Source of the DNA: Roseateles violae | Lineage (GTDB): Bacteria; Pseudomonadota; Gammaproteobacteria; Burkholderiales; Burkholderiaceae_C | Direction: 5' to 3' | Length of the DNA stretch: 64,000 nucleotides | Assembly (NCBI RefSeq): GCF_030410485.1 | Contig: NZ_JAUHHC010000003.1 | Span: 434,001 to 498,000 of the forward strand | Shown here: positions 1 through 11,379 of the stretch, in pieces | How the letters are laid out: the number at the start of each line of letters is the position of its first letter | Position numbering within the stretch: the stretch's first letter is position 1 | The notes under the pieces: generated by a model | The model's input: only the letters and a program-made list of their open reading frames with translations | What the model was told of the DNA's origin: nothing | Databases searched by the model: none | Translations under genes and position numbers: made by a program

Positions 1-269
1 ACAACCTGCTGACCCGTGCGGCCGACGTGACGCTGAAGGAGCGCCGCCGCCTGATCCTGATGGTGCGCGAGACGCCGCTGAACCTAGCGCATCTGCGCAA
101 TATGACCGCGGCGACCGAGATGGGCGCCATCGTCTTCCCGCCGCTGCCGGCCTTCTACCACCGGCCGCAGACCATTGGTGCGCTGATCGACGAGAGCGTG
201 GAGCGGGTGCTGGAGCTGGCCGGCGTGGCCGGCGCGGCACCGCAGTCCTGGCCCGGGCTCAAGGCCTAG
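1..269 (+). CDS. ubiX: Flavin prenyltransferase UbiX, C-terminal part
   Basis: UbiX joins a dimethylallyl group to FMN, making the prenylated flavin used by the UbiD decarboxylase in ubiquinone synthesis. The gene is cut by the window start; the reading frame is open from base 3 and ends at TAG 267-269. The visible 88 or so residues begin [15 protein letters not shown] and continue through [15 protein letters not shown] and [11 protein letters not shown], the conserved C-terminal signature of the UbiX/Pad1 family that forms the FMN and prenyl-phosphate site. The C-terminus is the normal family end, so nothing is lost at the 3' side. The last four bases overlap the stop of the convergent transglycosylase gene. 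The family is clear; the missing N-terminal half cannot be checked. Confidence 0.93.
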   Translation, partial: NLLTRAADVTLKERRRLILMVRETPLNLAHLRNMTAATEMGAIVFPPLPAFYHRPQTIGALIDESVERVLELAGVAGAAPQSWPGLKA

Positions 270-886
270 CGTTCGGCGTCCAGCAGCCAGCGCTTGCGCG
301 CGCCAAACACGGCGTTCGGATATTCGGGCCGGCCGCGGCTGCCGTTGTAGCGGCCCAGGGCCAGGTAGAGATCGCCCTGCTCGCGGTCCAGATAGTGGCG
401 CAGGATCACGCAACCGAAGCGTAGATTGGTCTGCATATGGAAGAGCCGAGAGGCCTGGCCATCGCCGATCAGCTGGGTCCAGAAGGGCATCACCTGCATA
501 TAGCCGCGCGCGCCGGCGCTGCTGATCGCGTATTTGCGAAAGCCGCTCTCGACCTGGACCAGACCCAGCACCAGCGAGGGCTCCAGGCCGGCGCGCTTGG
601 CCTCGTACCAGACGGTCTCGAGGAACTCGATGCGGGTCTGCGGCTCGGTCTTCTTGGGCTTGAGCTTCTCGCTCATCGCGCCGAGCCAGCGCAGATAGGC
701 CAGGCGGTCCTCGATCTGCTCGAAGCGCGGTTTGGGCGGCGCGCTGTTGGCGATCGAGGCGGCCAGCGCCGAGCGCACCGCGTCCGCCAGCGGCTCCTCG
801 ACCTGGGCGCCGGCCCGCGCCTGCAGGGGCGGTAGCGCGCCCGCGCAGACGGCAGCGCCGGCGAGCAGGAAACCGCGCCGCTTCAA
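266..886 (-). CDS. Lytic transglycosylase (SLT family), exported
   Basis: Predicted 206-residue periplasmic murein lytic transglycosylase that cleaves glycan strands to 1,6-anhydro ends. Residues 1-25 form a signal peptide ending LQARA; it starts KRRGFLL, so a twin-arginine (Tat) signal is possible. The SLT domain spans about 85-200. It shows the catalytic glutamate in QVESGF (E113), the GYMQVMPF motif (128-135) and ALGRYNGS (176-183). The start codon overlaps the proS stop by 4 bp, so the two genes are probably co-transcribed and translationally coupled. This compact size and a proS neighbour are common in Burkholderiales. The family is certain; which numbered Mlt class it belongs to is not. 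Confidence 0.9.
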   Translation of the reverse strand: MKRRGFLLAGAAVCAGALPPLQARAGAQVEEPLADAVRSALAASIANSAPPKPRFEQIEDRLAYLRWLGAMSEKLKPKKTEPQTRIEFLETVWYEAKRAGLEPSLVLGLVQVESGFRKYAISSAGARGYMQVMPFWTQLIGDGQASRLFHMQTNLRFGCVILRHYLDREQGDLYLALGRYNGSRGRPEYPNAVFGARKRWLLDAER

Positions 887-2628
887 AGCTTCAGCTGCGC
901 CTTCAGATGGCCGACGACATCGGCCAGCGCCAGCTTGCTGGCCTCGGCTTCGCGGCGGCCCTGGTACTCGACCTGACCCTCCTTGAGGCCGCGGTCCGAG
1001 ATGACGACGCGGTGCGGCACGCCGACCAGCTCCCAGTCGGCAAACATCGCGCCGGGGCGCTCGCCGCGGTCGTCGAGCAGCACGTCGACGCCCAGCGCCT
1101 GCAGCTCCTCGTGCAGCTGGGTCGCGGCGGCCTTGACCTCCTCGCTGCGGTCCATGCCGATCGGGCAGACGACGACGGTGAAGGGCGCGATCGCGTCGGG
1201 CCAGACGATGCCGCGCGCGTCGTGGTTCTGCTCGATCGCTGCACCCAGGATGCGCGTCACGCCGATGCCGTAGCAGCCCATTTCCATGGGCTGCGGCTTG
1301 CCGCCCTCGTCGAGGAAGTTGGCGCCCATCGCGGCCGAGTACTTGGTGCCCAGATAGAACACATGGCCGACCTCGATGCCGCGCTGGATCGCCAGCAGGC
1401 CCTTGCCATCCGGTGAGGGATCGCCGGCAACGACATTGCGGATGTCGGCGATCAGGTCCGGCTCGGGCAGGTCGCGGCCCCAGTTGGCGCCGGTGTAGTG
1501 GAAGTCGGCCTCGTTGGCGCCGCAGACGAAGTCGGCCATGTTGGCGACCGTGCGGTCGGCGACGACCTTGACCGGCTTCTTGGTGGCGATCGGACCGAGA
1601 TAGCCCGGCTTGCAGCCAAAGTGCTCATCGATCTCGGCGACGGTGGCAAAGCGGAAGCCGCCCTTCAGACCCTCGAGCTTGCCGGCCTTGACCTCGTTCA
1701 GCTCGTGATCGCCGCGCACCAGCAGCAGCCAGACGGTCGTCTTCTTGATATCGCCGCGCTCGTCGAGCTCGTCGGTGGCCAGCACCAGCGACTTGACCGT
1801 CTGCGTGAGGTCCAGCTTCAGCAGCTGCGCCACATCGGCACAGGTGGCCTTGCCGGGCGTCGGCGTCTTCGCCAGCGCCTGGGTCGCGGCGCCACGCGTC
1901 GCGATCAGCGCGACCGCCTCGGCCAGCTCGATATTGGCCGCGAAGTCGCTGTCCGGGCAGTAGACGATCGCGTCCTCGCCGGTCTCGGCGATGACTTGGA
2001 ATTCATGCGAACGATCGCCGCCGATCGCGCCGGTGTCGGCCGCGACGGCACGGTACTCGAGGCCCAGGCGGTCGAAGATCTTGCAGTAGGCGCCGTACAT
2101 CGCCTCGTAGCTGCGGCCGGCGGCCTCCTTGTCACGGTCGAAGGAATAGGCGTCCTTCATCGTGAACTCGCGGCCGCGCATGATGCCGAAGCGCGGCCGG
2201 CGCTCGTCGCGGAACTTGGTCTGGATGTGATAGAAATTCTTCGGCAGCTGCTTGTAGGAGCGCAGCTCCTGGCGGGCGATATCGGTGATCACCTCTTCGC
2301 TGGTCGGCTGGATGATGAAGTCGCGCTCATGGCGATCCTTCACGCGCAGCAGTTCGGGGCCCATCTTGTCGAAGCGGCCCGTCTCCTGCCACAGCTCGGC
2401 CGGCTGGACGATGGGCATCAGGAGCTCGACGGCGCCGGCCCGGTTCATCTCCTCGCGGATGATGGCCTCGACCTTGCGGATCACCCGCAAACCCATGGGC
2501 ATGTAGTTGTAAATGCCGGCGCCCAGGCGCTTGATCATGCCGGCGCGCATCATAAGCTTGTGGCTGACGACTTCGGCATCGGCGGGCGCTTCCTTGAGCG
2601 TGGAGATGAAGAACTGGCTGGCTTTCAT
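883..2628 (-). CDS. proS: Prolyl-tRNA synthetase, bacterial type with editing insert
   Basis: Class II aminoacyl-tRNA synthetase that charges tRNA-Pro in the cytoplasm; 581 residues, the usual length for the bacterial form. Class II motif 1 lies around [15 protein letters not shown]. Motif 2 is in [17 protein letters not shown], and motif 3 in [18 protein letters not shown]. Between motifs 2 and 3 (about 225-395) sits the INS/YbaK-like domain that hydrolyses mischarged Ala-tRNA-Pro. The C-terminal anticodon-binding domain starts near VVVCPIGMD. The ATG at 2626-2628 (MKASQFFIS) is chosen because it matches family N-termini; an in-frame start 8 codons upstream looks spurious. It is divergent from rppH and overlaps the transglycosylase gene by 4 bp. 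Confidence 0.97.
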   Translation of the reverse strand: MKASQFFISTLKEAPADAEVVSHKLMMRAGMIKRLGAGIYNYMPMGLRVIRKVEAIIREEMNRAGAVELLMPIVQPAELWQETGRFDKMGPELLRVKDRHERDFIIQPTSEEVITDIARQELRSYKQLPKNFYHIQTKFRDERRPRFGIMRGREFTMKDAYSFDRDKEAAGRSYEAMYGAYCKIFDRLGLEYRAVAADTGAIGGDRSHEFQVIAETGEDAIVYCPDSDFAANIELAEAVALIATRGAATQALAKTPTPGKATCADVAQLLKLDLTQTVKSLVLATDELDERGDIKKTTVWLLLVRGDHELNEVKAGKLEGLKGGFRFATVAEIDEHFGCKPGYLGPIATKKPVKVVADRTVANMADFVCGANEADFHYTGANWGRDLPEPDLIADIRNVVAGDPSPDGKGLLAIQRGIEVGHVFYLGTKYSAAMGANFLDEGGKPQPMEMGCYGIGVTRILGAAIEQNHDARGIVWPDAIAPFTVVVCPIGMDRSEEVKAAATQLHEELQALGVDVLLDDRGERPGAMFADWELVGVPHRVVISDRGLKEGQVEYQGRREAEASKLALADVVGHLKAQLKL

Positions 2629-2748
2629 GGCTGAGCAAGGCCTGACCCTCAAGGGCCGGCTGGATTCAAAAGATGAGGGTTAGCGAGGATCGCGCCGAAA
2701 AGGCGGCCGAATGCAATAATCGATCCAACTAGAGATTCGAGGTTGATT

Positions 2749-3351
2749 ATGCTCGACCGTGAAGGGTTCCGCCCCAACGTCGGCATCATCCTGCTCAACC
2801 ACAGGAACGAGGTGTTCTGGGGCAAACGCATCCGCACCCATTCCTGGCAGTTCCCGCAAGGGGGCATCAAGCATGGCGAGACGCCCGAGCAGGCGATGTT
2901 TCGCGAGCTCCACGAAGAAGTGGGGCTCATTCCTGAGCATGTGCGCATCATCGCGCGCACCCGTGACTGGCTGCGCTATGAAGTGCCCGAGCACTTCATC
3001 CGCCGCGACGCGCGCGGCCATTACCGTGGACAAAAGCAGATCTGGTTCCTGCTGCAACTGACCGGACGCGACTGCGATATGAACCTGCGCGCGACCGATC
3101 ATCCGGAGTTCGATGCCTGGCGCTGGAACGAATACTGGGTGCCGCTGGACGCAGTGATCGAGTTCAAGCGCGGCGTCTACGAGATGGCGCTGACCGAGTT
3201 GGCCCGCTACCTGCCGCGCATCAACCATCACAACCGCTATCTGCGCTCCGGCATGCGGCCACAGCATCGCGATGGTGGCGGGCGGTCGCAGACGATGGAG
3301 CCGCAGGCGGCGCCGGCTGCCGACATTCCCGAGGCGGACAAGCCGGCTTAG
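2749..3351 (+). CDS. rppH: RNA pyrophosphohydrolase RppH
   Basis: Nudix hydrolase that converts 5'-triphosphate mRNA ends to monophosphate, opening them to RNase E decay. The 200-residue product starts [17 protein letters not shown], the family N-terminus. It carries the Nudix box at about 38-60 (GG-I-K-HGE-T then [10 protein letters not shown]), with the metal-binding glutamates in REL-HEEVG. The ATG at 2749 is preceded by an AGG at 2740-2742; an in-frame TTG at 2743 is less likely. The last 40 or so residues, after the Nudix fold, are charged and Ala/Pro-rich and probably disordered, a common extension in beta-proteobacterial copies. The gene is convergent with proB, and the gap between them holds two strong hairpins. 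Confidence 0.96.
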   Translation: MLDREGFRPNVGIILLNHRNEVFWGKRIRTHSWQFPQGGIKHGETPEQAMFRELHEEVGLIPEHVRIIARTRDWLRYEVPEHFIRRDARGHYRGQKQIWFLLQLTGRDCDMNLRATDHPEFDAWRWNEYWVPLDAVIEFKRGVYEMALTELARYLPRINHHNRYLRSGMRPQHRDGGGRSQTMEPQAAPAADIPEADKPA

Positions 3352-3372
3352 CCGCGCCCGGATTGTGGCTTC

Positions 3373-3399
3373 GGCTCACATCGCTGCGCGATATGAGCC
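3373..3399. repeat. Imperfect 12-bp inverted repeat in rppH-proB gap
   Basis: Arms GGCTCACATCGC (3373-3384) and GCGATATGAGCC (3388-3399) pair over 12 positions with one C-A mismatch (or G-U in the other strand's RNA), around a TGC loop. It lies just past the rppH stop, between convergent genes, so it may help end transcription in either direction. No T-run follows on either strand. Confidence 0.7.
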
Positions 3400-3421
3400 T
3401 TGCCGCAATCTGGTGCTCGCC

Positions 3422-5661
<2,240 letters not shown>

Positions 5662-5688
5662 TCAGGGCAAGGCCCGCCAGCGCAGCCT

Positions 5689-5720
5689 CAAAAAGCAAAA
5701 GCCCCGGCAAGCCGGGGCTT
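5689..5720 (-). terminator. Intrinsic terminator after rplU-rpmA
   Basis: On the minus strand a GC hairpin (GCCCCGGC pairing with GCCGGGGC, 5701-5718) is followed by TTTTGCTTTTT (complement of about 5690-5700). It lies between the rpmA stop and the obgE start, so it would end or partly attenuate rplU-rpmA transcription before obgE-proB. This can give the ribosomal proteins higher expression than the GTPase. Confidence 0.85.
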
Positions 5721-5774
5721 CAACTCACCAGCGGTCGGCTGCGACGCTGCCGCTGGCGATGCATTGCCGGCTGA

Positions 5775-6032
5775 TTAGACCGGCGTGACGATGACCGTCG
5801 AACGGCTCAGTTCGCCCTTGGTGGCAAACGACACCGTGCCGTCGACCAGCGCGAACAGCGTGTGGTCCTTGCCCATGCCGACATTCGTGCCAGCGTGGAA
5901 CTTGGTGCCGCGCTGACGCACGATGATCGAACCGGCCGAGATGGTCTGACCGCCGTAAACCTTCACGCCCAGCATCTTGGGCTTGGAGTCGCGGCCGTTC
6001 CGTGTGGAACCGCCGCCCTTTTTCTGTGCCAT
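5775..6032 (-). CDS. rpmA: 50S ribosomal protein L27
   Basis: Ribosomal protein whose N-terminus reaches the peptidyl-transferase centre. The 85-residue product begins [22 protein letters not shown], the standard L27 N-terminus without the cleavable Firmicutes extension. It contains the [22 protein letters not shown] core. It follows rplU by about 40 bp in the usual rplU-rpmA pair and is followed by an intrinsic terminator. Confidence 0.98.
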   Translation of the reverse strand: MAQKKGGGSTRNGRDSKPKMLGVKVYGGQTISAGSIIVRQRGTKFHAGTNVGMGKDHTLFALVDGTVSFATKGELSRSTVIVTPV

Positions 6033-6075
6033 GGATTAGCTCCTTGAACTGTTGGCGAAGAAAAACCGCTATCGC

Positions 6076-6387
6076 TTAGCCGTTGACCGCGCTGATTTCC
6101 AGCTCGGTGTAGGTCTGGCGATGGCCCTGGCTCTTCTTGTAGTGCTTGCGACGACGCAGCTTGAAGATGCGCACCTTGTCGTGCTTACCTTGCGCCACAA
6201 CCGTGGCCTTAACGCTTGCGCCAGCAACCAAGGGAGTGCCAACCTTCAGTTCAGCGCCGTTTCCGACGGCCAGAACCTGGTCGATCACAATCTCTTGGCC
6301 AACATCCGCAGCAATCTGTTCTACCTTGATCTTTTCGCCAGCAGCAACCTTGTATTGCTTGCCACCGGTTTTTATGACCGCGTACAT
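6076..6387 (-). CDS. rplU: 50S ribosomal protein L21
   Basis: Ribosomal protein of the 50S subunit that binds 23S rRNA. The 103-residue product [20 protein letters not shown] ends [12 protein letters not shown] and contains the [16 protein letters not shown] basic motif; the length is exact for the family. The start ATG at 6385-6387 is fixed by the universally conserved N-terminus. It leads the rplU-rpmA operon, with a good sigma-70-like promoter about 115 bp upstream. Confidence 0.98.
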   Translation of the reverse strand: MYAVIKTGGKQYKVAAGEKIKVEQIAADVGQEIVIDQVLAVGNGAELKVGTPLVAGASVKATVVAQGKHDKVRIFKLRRRKHYKKSQGHRQTYTELEISAVNG

Positions 6388-6500
6388 ATCAGCCCTTTCA
6401 ATAAAACAAGCCCGGCGCCGCTCAAACGGCCGCGCCTGGCCCCGACTCCGCAGCCCATCGGGCACGCACTGGACACACCCAAAAAGACGCAGAGCCGGCG

Positions 6501-6529
6501 AGTGTAGCATGAACGCGGGAAAACACCAA
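6501..6529 (-). promoter_or_regulatory. Sigma-70-type promoter for rplU-rpmA
   Basis: On the minus strand TTGGTG (complement of 6524-6529) and TACACT (complement of 6501-6506) are separated by exactly 17 bp, and TGC precedes the -10. The expected start is near 6494, giving a leader of about 107 nt before rplU. Confidence 0.65.
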
Positions 6530-6629
6530 GGGCAGGCCAGAGATGAGGGTGGCGGCTGCGGCGTCGGCGGCCCGCCCGCCGAGCACCCGCAGACCGGCCT
6601 GCCTCGCGACCGGCACTCGGCATGCTCCC

Positions 6630-6635
6630 TATAAT
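6630..6635 (+). promoter_or_regulatory. -10 element of the ispB promoter
   Basis: A perfect TATAAT hexamer lies 28 bp upstream of the GTG at 6664. No convincing -35 is visible. The expected transcription start is near 6642. That makes the in-frame ATG at 6622 untranscribed and supports the GTG start for ispB. Confidence 0.55.
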
Positions 6636-6663
6636 CCGTGATTCGTCAAAAAGAGAGTTGAGA

Positions 6664-7668
6664 GTGCACGCAGCGTCCGCCTCGCCCCCCGCCCCCTCCA
6701 ACACGCTGGCCGAAGTGCTGGCCGAGTTGGCCGCCGAGATGCAGCAGGTCGATGCCGTCATCGCCCGGCGCCTCAGCTCCGACGTTGCCCTGATCAACCA
6801 GATCTCCGCCTACATCGTCCACGCCGGCGGCAAGCGCATGCGCCCGAAGCTGGTGCTGCTGTTCGCCAATGCGCTGGGCTATGACCGGCCCGAGCGCTTC
6901 GAACTGGCCGCCGTCGTCGAGTTCATCCATACCGCGACTCTGCTGCACGACGATGTCGTCGACGAATCGTCGCTGCGCCGGGGCAAGCCGACCGCCAATG
7001 CGCTGTTCGGCAATGCGGCCAGCGTGCTGGTCGGTGACTTCCTCTACTCGCGCGCCTTCCAGATGATGGTCGGCGTCAACCGCATGCGTGTGCTCGAGGT
7101 GCTGGCCGAGGCAACCAATGTGATCGCCGAGGGCGAGGTCCTGCAGCTGATCAATATGCACGACCCCGACATCACGGTGGAGAGCTATCTGCGCGTGATC
7201 CGCTACAAGACCGCCAAGCTGTTCGAGGCCAGCGCGCGTCTCGGCGCGGTGCTGGCCGATGCCAGCCCGGCCGTCGAGGATGCCTGCGCCGGCTATGGCC
7301 GCGCGCTGGGCACAGCCTTCCAGCTGATCGACGACGTGCTCGACTACGAGGGCGATCCGCACGCGCTCGGCAAGAACATCGGCGACGATCTGCGCGAGGG
7401 CAAGACCACCTTGCCGCTGCTGATCGCGATGGAGCGCGGCACGCCCGAACAACGCGCGCTGCTGCGCCACGCGATCGAGCATGGCGAGCAGGAAAAGCTG
7501 GCGGAGATCGTTGCCATCGTGCGCGAGACCGGCGCGCTCGAGGCGACGCGCGAGGCCGCGCGCGCCGAGGCCAAGCTGGCCCGCGAATGTTTAAATCAGC
7601 TGCCTCTTAACAAGTGGCAGGAAAGTCTGCTAGAATTTGCGGCTCAGTCGGTTGAGAGATCTTTTTGA
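6664..7668 (+). CDS. ispB: Octaprenyl diphosphate synthase (trans long-chain prenyltransferase)
   Basis: Makes the all-trans polyprenyl diphosphate side chain of ubiquinone from farnesyl diphosphate and isopentenyl diphosphate. The 334-residue protein carries both aspartate-rich motifs: DDVVD at 96-100, followed by RRGKPT, and DDVLD at 223-227. It also has GGKRMRPKLVLL near 55-66. The GTG at 6664 is preferred over the ATG at 6622 because a perfect TATAAT overlaps the latter, and a purine-rich AAGAGAG lies just upstream of the GTG. It is divergent from rplU, its usual neighbour. C40 product length is inferred from the lineage, not from the sequence. Confidence 0.94.
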   Translation: MHAASASPPAPSNTLAEVLAELAAEMQQVDAVIARRLSSDVALINQISAYIVHAGGKRMRPKLVLLFANALGYDRPERFELAAVVEFIHTATLLHDDVVDESSLRRGKPTANALFGNAASVLVGDFLYSRAFQMMVGVNRMRVLEVLAEATNVIAEGEVLQLINMHDPDITVESYLRVIRYKTAKLFEASARLGAVLADASPAVEDACAGYGRALGTAFQLIDDVLDYEGDPHALGKNIGDDLREGKTTLPLLIAMERGTPEQRALLRHAIEHGEQEKLAEIVAIVRETGALEATREAARAEAKLARECLNQLPLNKWQESLLEFAAQSVERSF

Positions 7669-7704
7669 TCGGATCGAACGACAGAACAAGAAGTTGAGAA
7701 CAAA

Positions 7705-7719
7705 TCAGGGCTCCCCTGA
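7705..7719 (+). other. Small stem-loop before tRNA-Pro
   Basis: TCAGGG (7705-7710), loop CTC and CCCTGA (7714-7719) form a 6-bp hairpin between the ispB stop and the tRNA. There is no T-run, so it is more likely a processing feature of the tRNA precursor than a terminator. Weak call. Confidence 0.35.
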
Positions 7720-7733
7720 CTTGATCGACACAT

Positions 7734-7810
7734 CGGGGTGTAGCTTAGCCTGGTAGAGCGCTACGTTCGGGACGTAGAGGCCGGAGGTTCGAATCCTCTC
7801 ACCCCGACCA
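7734..7810 (+). tRNA. tRNA-Pro, anticodon CGG
   Basis: A 77-nt cloverleaf with encoded CCA. The acceptor arm is CGGGGTG/CACCCCG. The anticodon stem CTACG/CGTAG holds loop TTCGGGA, with anticodon CGG at 7768-7770. The T-arm contains GGTTCGAATCC. It reads CCG proline codons, which are frequent in this GC-rich genome. It lies 65 bp after ispB and is followed by an intrinsic terminator, so read-through from ispB is possible. Confidence 0.97.
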
Positions 7811-7840
7811 GAATTTTTCCTTGGTGACAAGGACTGCAGA

Positions 7841-7864
7841 AGCCGCGGACTCCGCGGCTTTTTG
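7841..7864 (+). terminator. Intrinsic terminator after tRNA-Pro
   Basis: AGCCGCGG (7841-7848), loop ACT and CCGCGGCT (7852-7859) form a perfect 8-bp stem followed by a TTTTT-type run into TTTGCTTTT. It ends the ispB/tRNA-Pro transcription unit before the convergent oxygenase gene. Confidence 0.88.
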
Positions 7865-7885
7865 CTTTTCGGGCCGCCTTCCCAA

Positions 7886-8908
7886 TCAGGGCGACAGCAC
7901 CGTCCCGCTGAGCTCGGGGAACACCTTGCCGACCTTGGCCAGCAGGTAGTCGCCATAGCTGCCTTCGAAGGCATGGACGTTGGCGCCGTCCCAGCGGCTG
8001 GCACGGTCGTCCTCGGCGGCGGGCAGGCCCTCGATAGCGGCCGGCCGCGAGAAGAAGTTCGGATCGAAGAACAGCGGGAACGACAGGCGGTCGCGACCGC
8101 TGCTGTTGAGCCGCACCCGATGCGGCGTCGAGCGGTAGAGGCCGCGCGTCATCCGGTCCAGCATGTCGCCGATATTGCAGACGAAGCTGCCCGGCAGTGG
8201 CGGTGCCTCGATCCAGCCGGCGCGCGTCCGGACCTGCAGGCCCCCGGTGGCATCCTGGTACAGCAGGGTCAGCAGGCCGTAGTCGGTGTGCTCGCCCACG
8301 CCCCATTGCACCGCCTCCGGCGCCGGCCGGCTCGGGTAGTTGAAGAGGCGAAACAGGATCAGCGGATCGGCCGTGTAGCGCGCCGCGAAGTAGTCGGCCG
8401 GCAGCGCCAGGCTCAGCGCGATGCCGCGCATCAGCGCATGGCCCAGCGCCGTGCCGGCCTGCAGATAGTCGAGCACCGCCTCGCGCAGCCCGGCCGGCCG
8501 CTCGGGCCAGAGATTGGGGCCATGCAGCGGCGTGCCGGCGCGCACCAGCGCATGCTCGGCATCCAGCTCGCTGCCGAGGTAGAACCCCTCCTTCCAGTCC
8601 GGCCGGCCCGAGGTCAGCTCGCCGCCAGTGCGGAAATAGCCGCGCCAGGCGCGGCCGCCGGCGCTCATAGTCAGGCGCAGCTTCTCGGCCTCGGGCTGGG
8701 CGAAGAACTCACGCGCCAATGCATCGAGGCGCTCGACCAGCGCCGCCGGCACGCCATGGCCGCGCACATAGAAGAAGCCATGCGCACGGCAGGCGGCGCC
8801 GATCTGCGCGGCAACCTCGGCCAGCGCCGTGGCGTCGGGCGTCGCGGCCACCAGCGGCGCCACGTCGATCACCGGCAGCTGGTGTTCGAGCGGAGACAGG
8901 GCAGTCAT
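7886..8908 (-). CDS. 2-oxoglutarate/Fe(II)-dependent dioxygenase of the isopenicillin N synthase-like family
   Basis: A 340-residue cytoplasmic non-haem iron oxygenase. The N-terminal DIOX_N-like region (about 11-125) has [10 protein letters not shown] and [12 protein letters not shown]. The C-terminal 2OG-Fe(II) domain (about 180-285) supplies the iron ligands H207 and D209 in [12 protein letters not shown] and H263 in STPHRV. R274 and S276 (RLSF) would bind 2-oxoglutarate. The fold and chemistry are well supported; the substrate is unknown. It stands alone, with a tRNA terminator on one side and a divergent amino-acid transporter on the other. A role in amino-acid or small-molecule oxidation is possible, but this rests on proximity only. 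Confidence 0.88.
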   Translation of the reverse strand: MTALSPLEHQLPVIDVAPLVAATPDATALAEVAAQIGAACRAHGFFYVRGHGVPAALVERLDALAREFFAQPEAEKLRLTMSAGGRAWRGYFRTGGELTSGRPDWKEGFYLGSELDAEHALVRAGTPLHGPNLWPERPAGLREAVLDYLQAGTALGHALMRGIALSLALPADYFAARYTADPLILFRLFNYPSRPAPEAVQWGVGEHTDYGLLTLLYQDATGGLQVRTRAGWIEAPPLPGSFVCNIGDMLDRMTRGLYRSTPHRVRLNSSGRDRLSFPLFFDPNFFSRPAAIEGLPAAEDDRASRWDGANVHAFEGSYGDYLLAKVGKVFPELSGTVLSP

Positions 8909-9073
8909 CGTCGGCAAGGGATGAAGCAAGCGGTTCGCATGCGCGACAGCATGCCGCAAATCCCGGCGCGGCCTGCACCGATTTGCGCCTAAGCATATGT
9001 GCAAGCCTTTGTTCCCGGCGCGGACAGGCCTTTCTAAGCTGAGGCCCTGTTCACTGCACCTAAGGAAAAGCCC

Positions 9074-9916
9074 ATGAGCCTGCTGCGCCGCCGCGCCTTT
9101 GCGATCACCGCCATCACCGCCACCTTGCTGGGTCTGGCCGCCCCGGCCCGCGCCGACCAGCTCGACGACATCCGCAAGAAGGGCGAGCTGGTCGTCGGCG
9201 TGCTCGGCACCGACGAGCCGAACAGCTTCATCGATCCGAAGTCGCGCGAGATCATCGGCTACGAGGTCGACCTGGCCCGCGCGATCGCCGCCCGGCTGGG
9301 CGTGCCGCTGAAGCTCAAGCAGCTGGCCGTGGCCGCGCGCATCCCCGAGCTGCAGCAAGGCCATGTCGATCTGCTGGCCGCCAGCCTCACGCACAACAAG
9401 GAGCGCGAGGCGGTGATCGACTTTTCGCTGACCACCTTCGTCACCGGGCAGAAGGTGCTGGTCAAGAAGGACAGCGGCATCAGGAACGTCGCCGAGCTCG
9501 CCGGCAAGAAGGTCGTCACCGTTAAGGGAGGCACGCAGGAGCCCAATATCCGCAAGGCGGTCGGCCAGGTGGAGGTGGTCACCTTCGAGACCGGGCCGCA
9601 GGCCTTCCAGGCGCTGCAGCAGGGCAAGGGCATCGCCTTCGTCAACGACGAGGTCTCGCTGCTGGACCAGTACGCCAAGCTCGGCGGCGCACAGGCGCAG
9701 TACGCGATCCTGCCGCAGAACATCAGCATCGAGCCGCTGGCCCTGGGGATCCGCAAGGGCGAGACCAAGTTCAAGGCCGTGGTCGACGAGGTGCTGCGCG
9801 AGCTGGAAAAGCGCGGCGAGGCCGAGAAGCTGTTCGTCAAGTGGTACGGCCCCGAGACGCGGCTGAAGTTCCCCAGCCGCGGCTTCAAGATCGACAGCGA
9901 CAAGGTCGAGAGCTGA
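9074..9916 (+). CDS. Polar amino-acid ABC transporter, periplasmic binding protein
   Basis: Extracytoplasmic solute-binding protein family 3. The 280-residue product has a signal peptide [20 protein letters not shown] ending APARA (about 1-27). The two-lobed SBP_bac_3 domain follows: [53 protein letters not shown] and [20 protein letters not shown]. An AAGGAAAAG ribosome site sits just before the ATG. Two permease genes follow, separated by an intrinsic terminator; this arrangement is known to keep binding protein in excess over permease. Likely ligands are glutamate/aspartate-type or other polar amino acids, but specificity cannot be read from the sequence. Confidence 0.9.
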   Translation: MSLLRRRAFAITAITATLLGLAAPARADQLDDIRKKGELVVGVLGTDEPNSFIDPKSREIIGYEVDLARAIAARLGVPLKLKQLAVAARIPELQQGHVDLLAASLTHNKEREAVIDFSLTTFVTGQKVLVKKDSGIRNVAELAGKKVVTVKGGTQEPNIRKAVGQVEVVTFETGPQAFQALQQGKGIAFVNDEVSLLDQYAKLGGAQAQYAILPQNISIEPLALGIRKGETKFKAVVDEVLRELEKRGEAEKLFVKWYGPETRLKFPSRGFKIDSDKVES

Positions 9917-9935
9917 TCCGGCTCGCGATCCTGAC

Positions 9936-9966
9936 GGCGCCCCGCGCAATCCGCGGGGCGCCTTTT
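9936..9966 (+). terminator. Terminator or attenuator between binding-protein and permease genes
   Basis: GGCGCCCCGCG (9936-9946) pairs with CGCGGGGCGCC (9952-9962), followed by TTTT. The 11-bp GC stem sits 20 bp after the binding-protein stop and 17 bp before the first permease, so partial termination would lower permease expression. Confidence 0.8.
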
Positions 9967-9982
9967 CCTTGTGCCTGACGCC

Positions 9983-10681
9983 ATGCCCCTGCTCGATTTC
10001 GGCCCGCTGCTGGCCGGCCCCTACCGCGACTGGCTGATCGCCGGCCTGCGCCTGTCGCTGCTGCTGACCGCCGTCTGCCTGCTGCTGGCGTTGCCGCTGG
10101 CCAGCCTCGTCGCGCTGGCGCGCCTGTCGCCGCTGCGCGGCCTGCGCGCGTTGGCCTGGGCCTATGTCGAGGGCATGCGCAGCGTGCCGCTGCTCGTGCA
10201 CCTGCTGTTCTGGTATTTCGCTGCGCCGGAGCTGCTGCCGGACGCCCCCAAGACCTGGCTCTATGCCGGCCAGATCGAGACCGCCAGCGCGATCGCCGCG
10301 CTGACGCTGTACACCGCCGCCTATATGGCCGAGGACATGCGCTCGGGTCTCAACGCGGTGCCGCGGACGCAGTTCGAGGCGGCGCGCGCGCTGGGCTTTA
10401 CCTTTCTGGCGACGATGCGGCTGGTGATCCTGCCGCAGGCGCTGCGCATCACGGTGCCGCCGCTGATCTCGCAGACCCTGAACCTGTGGAAGAACACCAG
10501 CATCGCCACCGTGATCGGCACGGCCGAGCTGATGTACCAGGCACAGCGGGTCGAGACGGCCAGCTTCCGCGGCTTCGAGACCTTTGCCCTCGCCACCGCC
10601 GTCTACCTGGGCCTGTCGCTGGCGATCAGTCTGGCGGGCTGGGCCTTTCAGCGGCGCTATCCGACCCGGCCCGCCGCATGA
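9983..10681 (+). CDS. Polar amino-acid ABC transporter permease (first)
   Basis: Inner-membrane permease of the His/Glu/Gln/Arg/opine family, 232 residues with about five hydrophobic segments. The conserved cytoplasmic EAA loop [20 protein letters not shown] (about residues 133-152) docks the ATPase. The ATG at 9983 ([10 protein letters not shown]) is taken as start; an in-frame GTG at 9971 is the alternative, and neither has a strong ribosome site. It overlaps the second permease by ATGA, so the two are coupled. No ATP-binding subunit gene is adjacent. Confidence 0.88.
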   Translation: MPLLDFGPLLAGPYRDWLIAGLRLSLLLTAVCLLLALPLASLVALARLSPLRGLRALAWAYVEGMRSVPLLVHLLFWYFAAPELLPDAPKTWLYAGQIETASAIAALTLYTAAYMAEDMRSGLNAVPRTQFEAARALGFTFLATMRLVILPQALRITVPPLISQTLNLWKNTSIATVIGTAELMYQAQRVETASFRGFETFALATAVYLGLSLAISLAGWAFQRRYPTRPAA

Positions 10682-11379
10682 AGGAGCTGATCGACAGCTA
10701 CTGGCTGTACTTCCTGCTCGGTCAGTACCCGCATGGCCCGCTGGGCGGCCTGGCGCTGACCCTGCTGCTGGCCGGCAGCGCGATGCTGCTGGCCGCGCCG
10801 CTGGGCCTGCTGGTCGGCGTGGCGCGCATCAGCCCCTGGGCGGCGCTGCGCGTGCCGGTGACGGCCCTGGTCTGGGTGGTGCGCGGCACGCCGCTGCTGA
10901 TGGTGGTGTTCTGGGCCTATTTCTTCCTGCCGGTCCTCACCGGCCACAAGAGCAGCCAGCTGGCGACCATGCTGGCGGCGCTGGTGCTGTTCGACGCCGC
11001 CTATCTGGCCGAGATCGTGCGCGCCGGCCTGCAGGGCCTGCCGCGCGGCCAATTGCAGGCGGCGCGGGCGCTGGGCCTGACCTGGCTGCAGGCGCTGCGC
11101 CTGGTGCTGCTGCCGCAGGCGCTGCGCCAGATGCTGCCCTCGCTGGTCAACCAGTTCGTCACCACCATCAAGCACACCTCGCTGGGCACCATCATCGGCC
11201 TGTCGGAGCTGAGCTTCGTCGCCAACCAGATCAATATCCAGGTGCTGGTCAAACCGGTCGAGGTCTATGCCAGCCTGGCCGCCAGCTACTTCCTGCTCTG
11301 CTTCGGCCTGTCGCGCCTGGCCGGCCTGCTGGAGCGTCGGCCCGGCCTCAGGGCGACGGCGCCAGCGCCCACCAGCTAG
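10678..11379 (+). CDS. Polar amino-acid ABC transporter permease (second)
   Basis: Second inner-membrane permease of the pair, 233 residues. The EAA loop reads [20 protein letters not shown], and [18 protein letters not shown] follows it, typical of GltJ/GltK-type subunits. The start ATG at 10678-10680 overlaps the first permease stop. The 3' end runs about 30 bp into the end of the convergent helicase gene. The expected ATPase gene does not follow, so the energising subunit must be encoded elsewhere or shared. Confidence 0.9.
   Translation: MKELIDSYWLYFLLGQYPHGPLGGLALTLLLAGSAMLLAAPLGLLVGVARISPWAALRVPVTALVWVVRGTPLLMVVFWAYFFLPVLTGHKSSQLATMLAALVLFDAAYLAEIVRAGLQGLPRGQLQAARALGLTWLQALRLVLLPQALRQMLPSLVNQFVTTIKHTSLGTIIGLSELSFVANQINIQVLVKPVEVYASLAASYFLLCFGLSRLAGLLERRPGLRATAPAPTS

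Noticed and set aside
1498-2634. Plus-strand 378-codon frame opposite proS
   Set aside because: Antisense shadow of a certain gene.
6622-6663. Extended ATG start of ispB
   Set aside because: It overlaps a perfect TATAAT, so it would lie upstream of the transcript start; GTG 6664 fits better.
7761-8306. Minus-strand frame running through tRNA-Pro with a VRGFEPPAS-like end
   Set aside because: The end is the translated antisense of the tRNA; this is a known false-gene pattern. The remainder is a shadow of the oxygenase gene.
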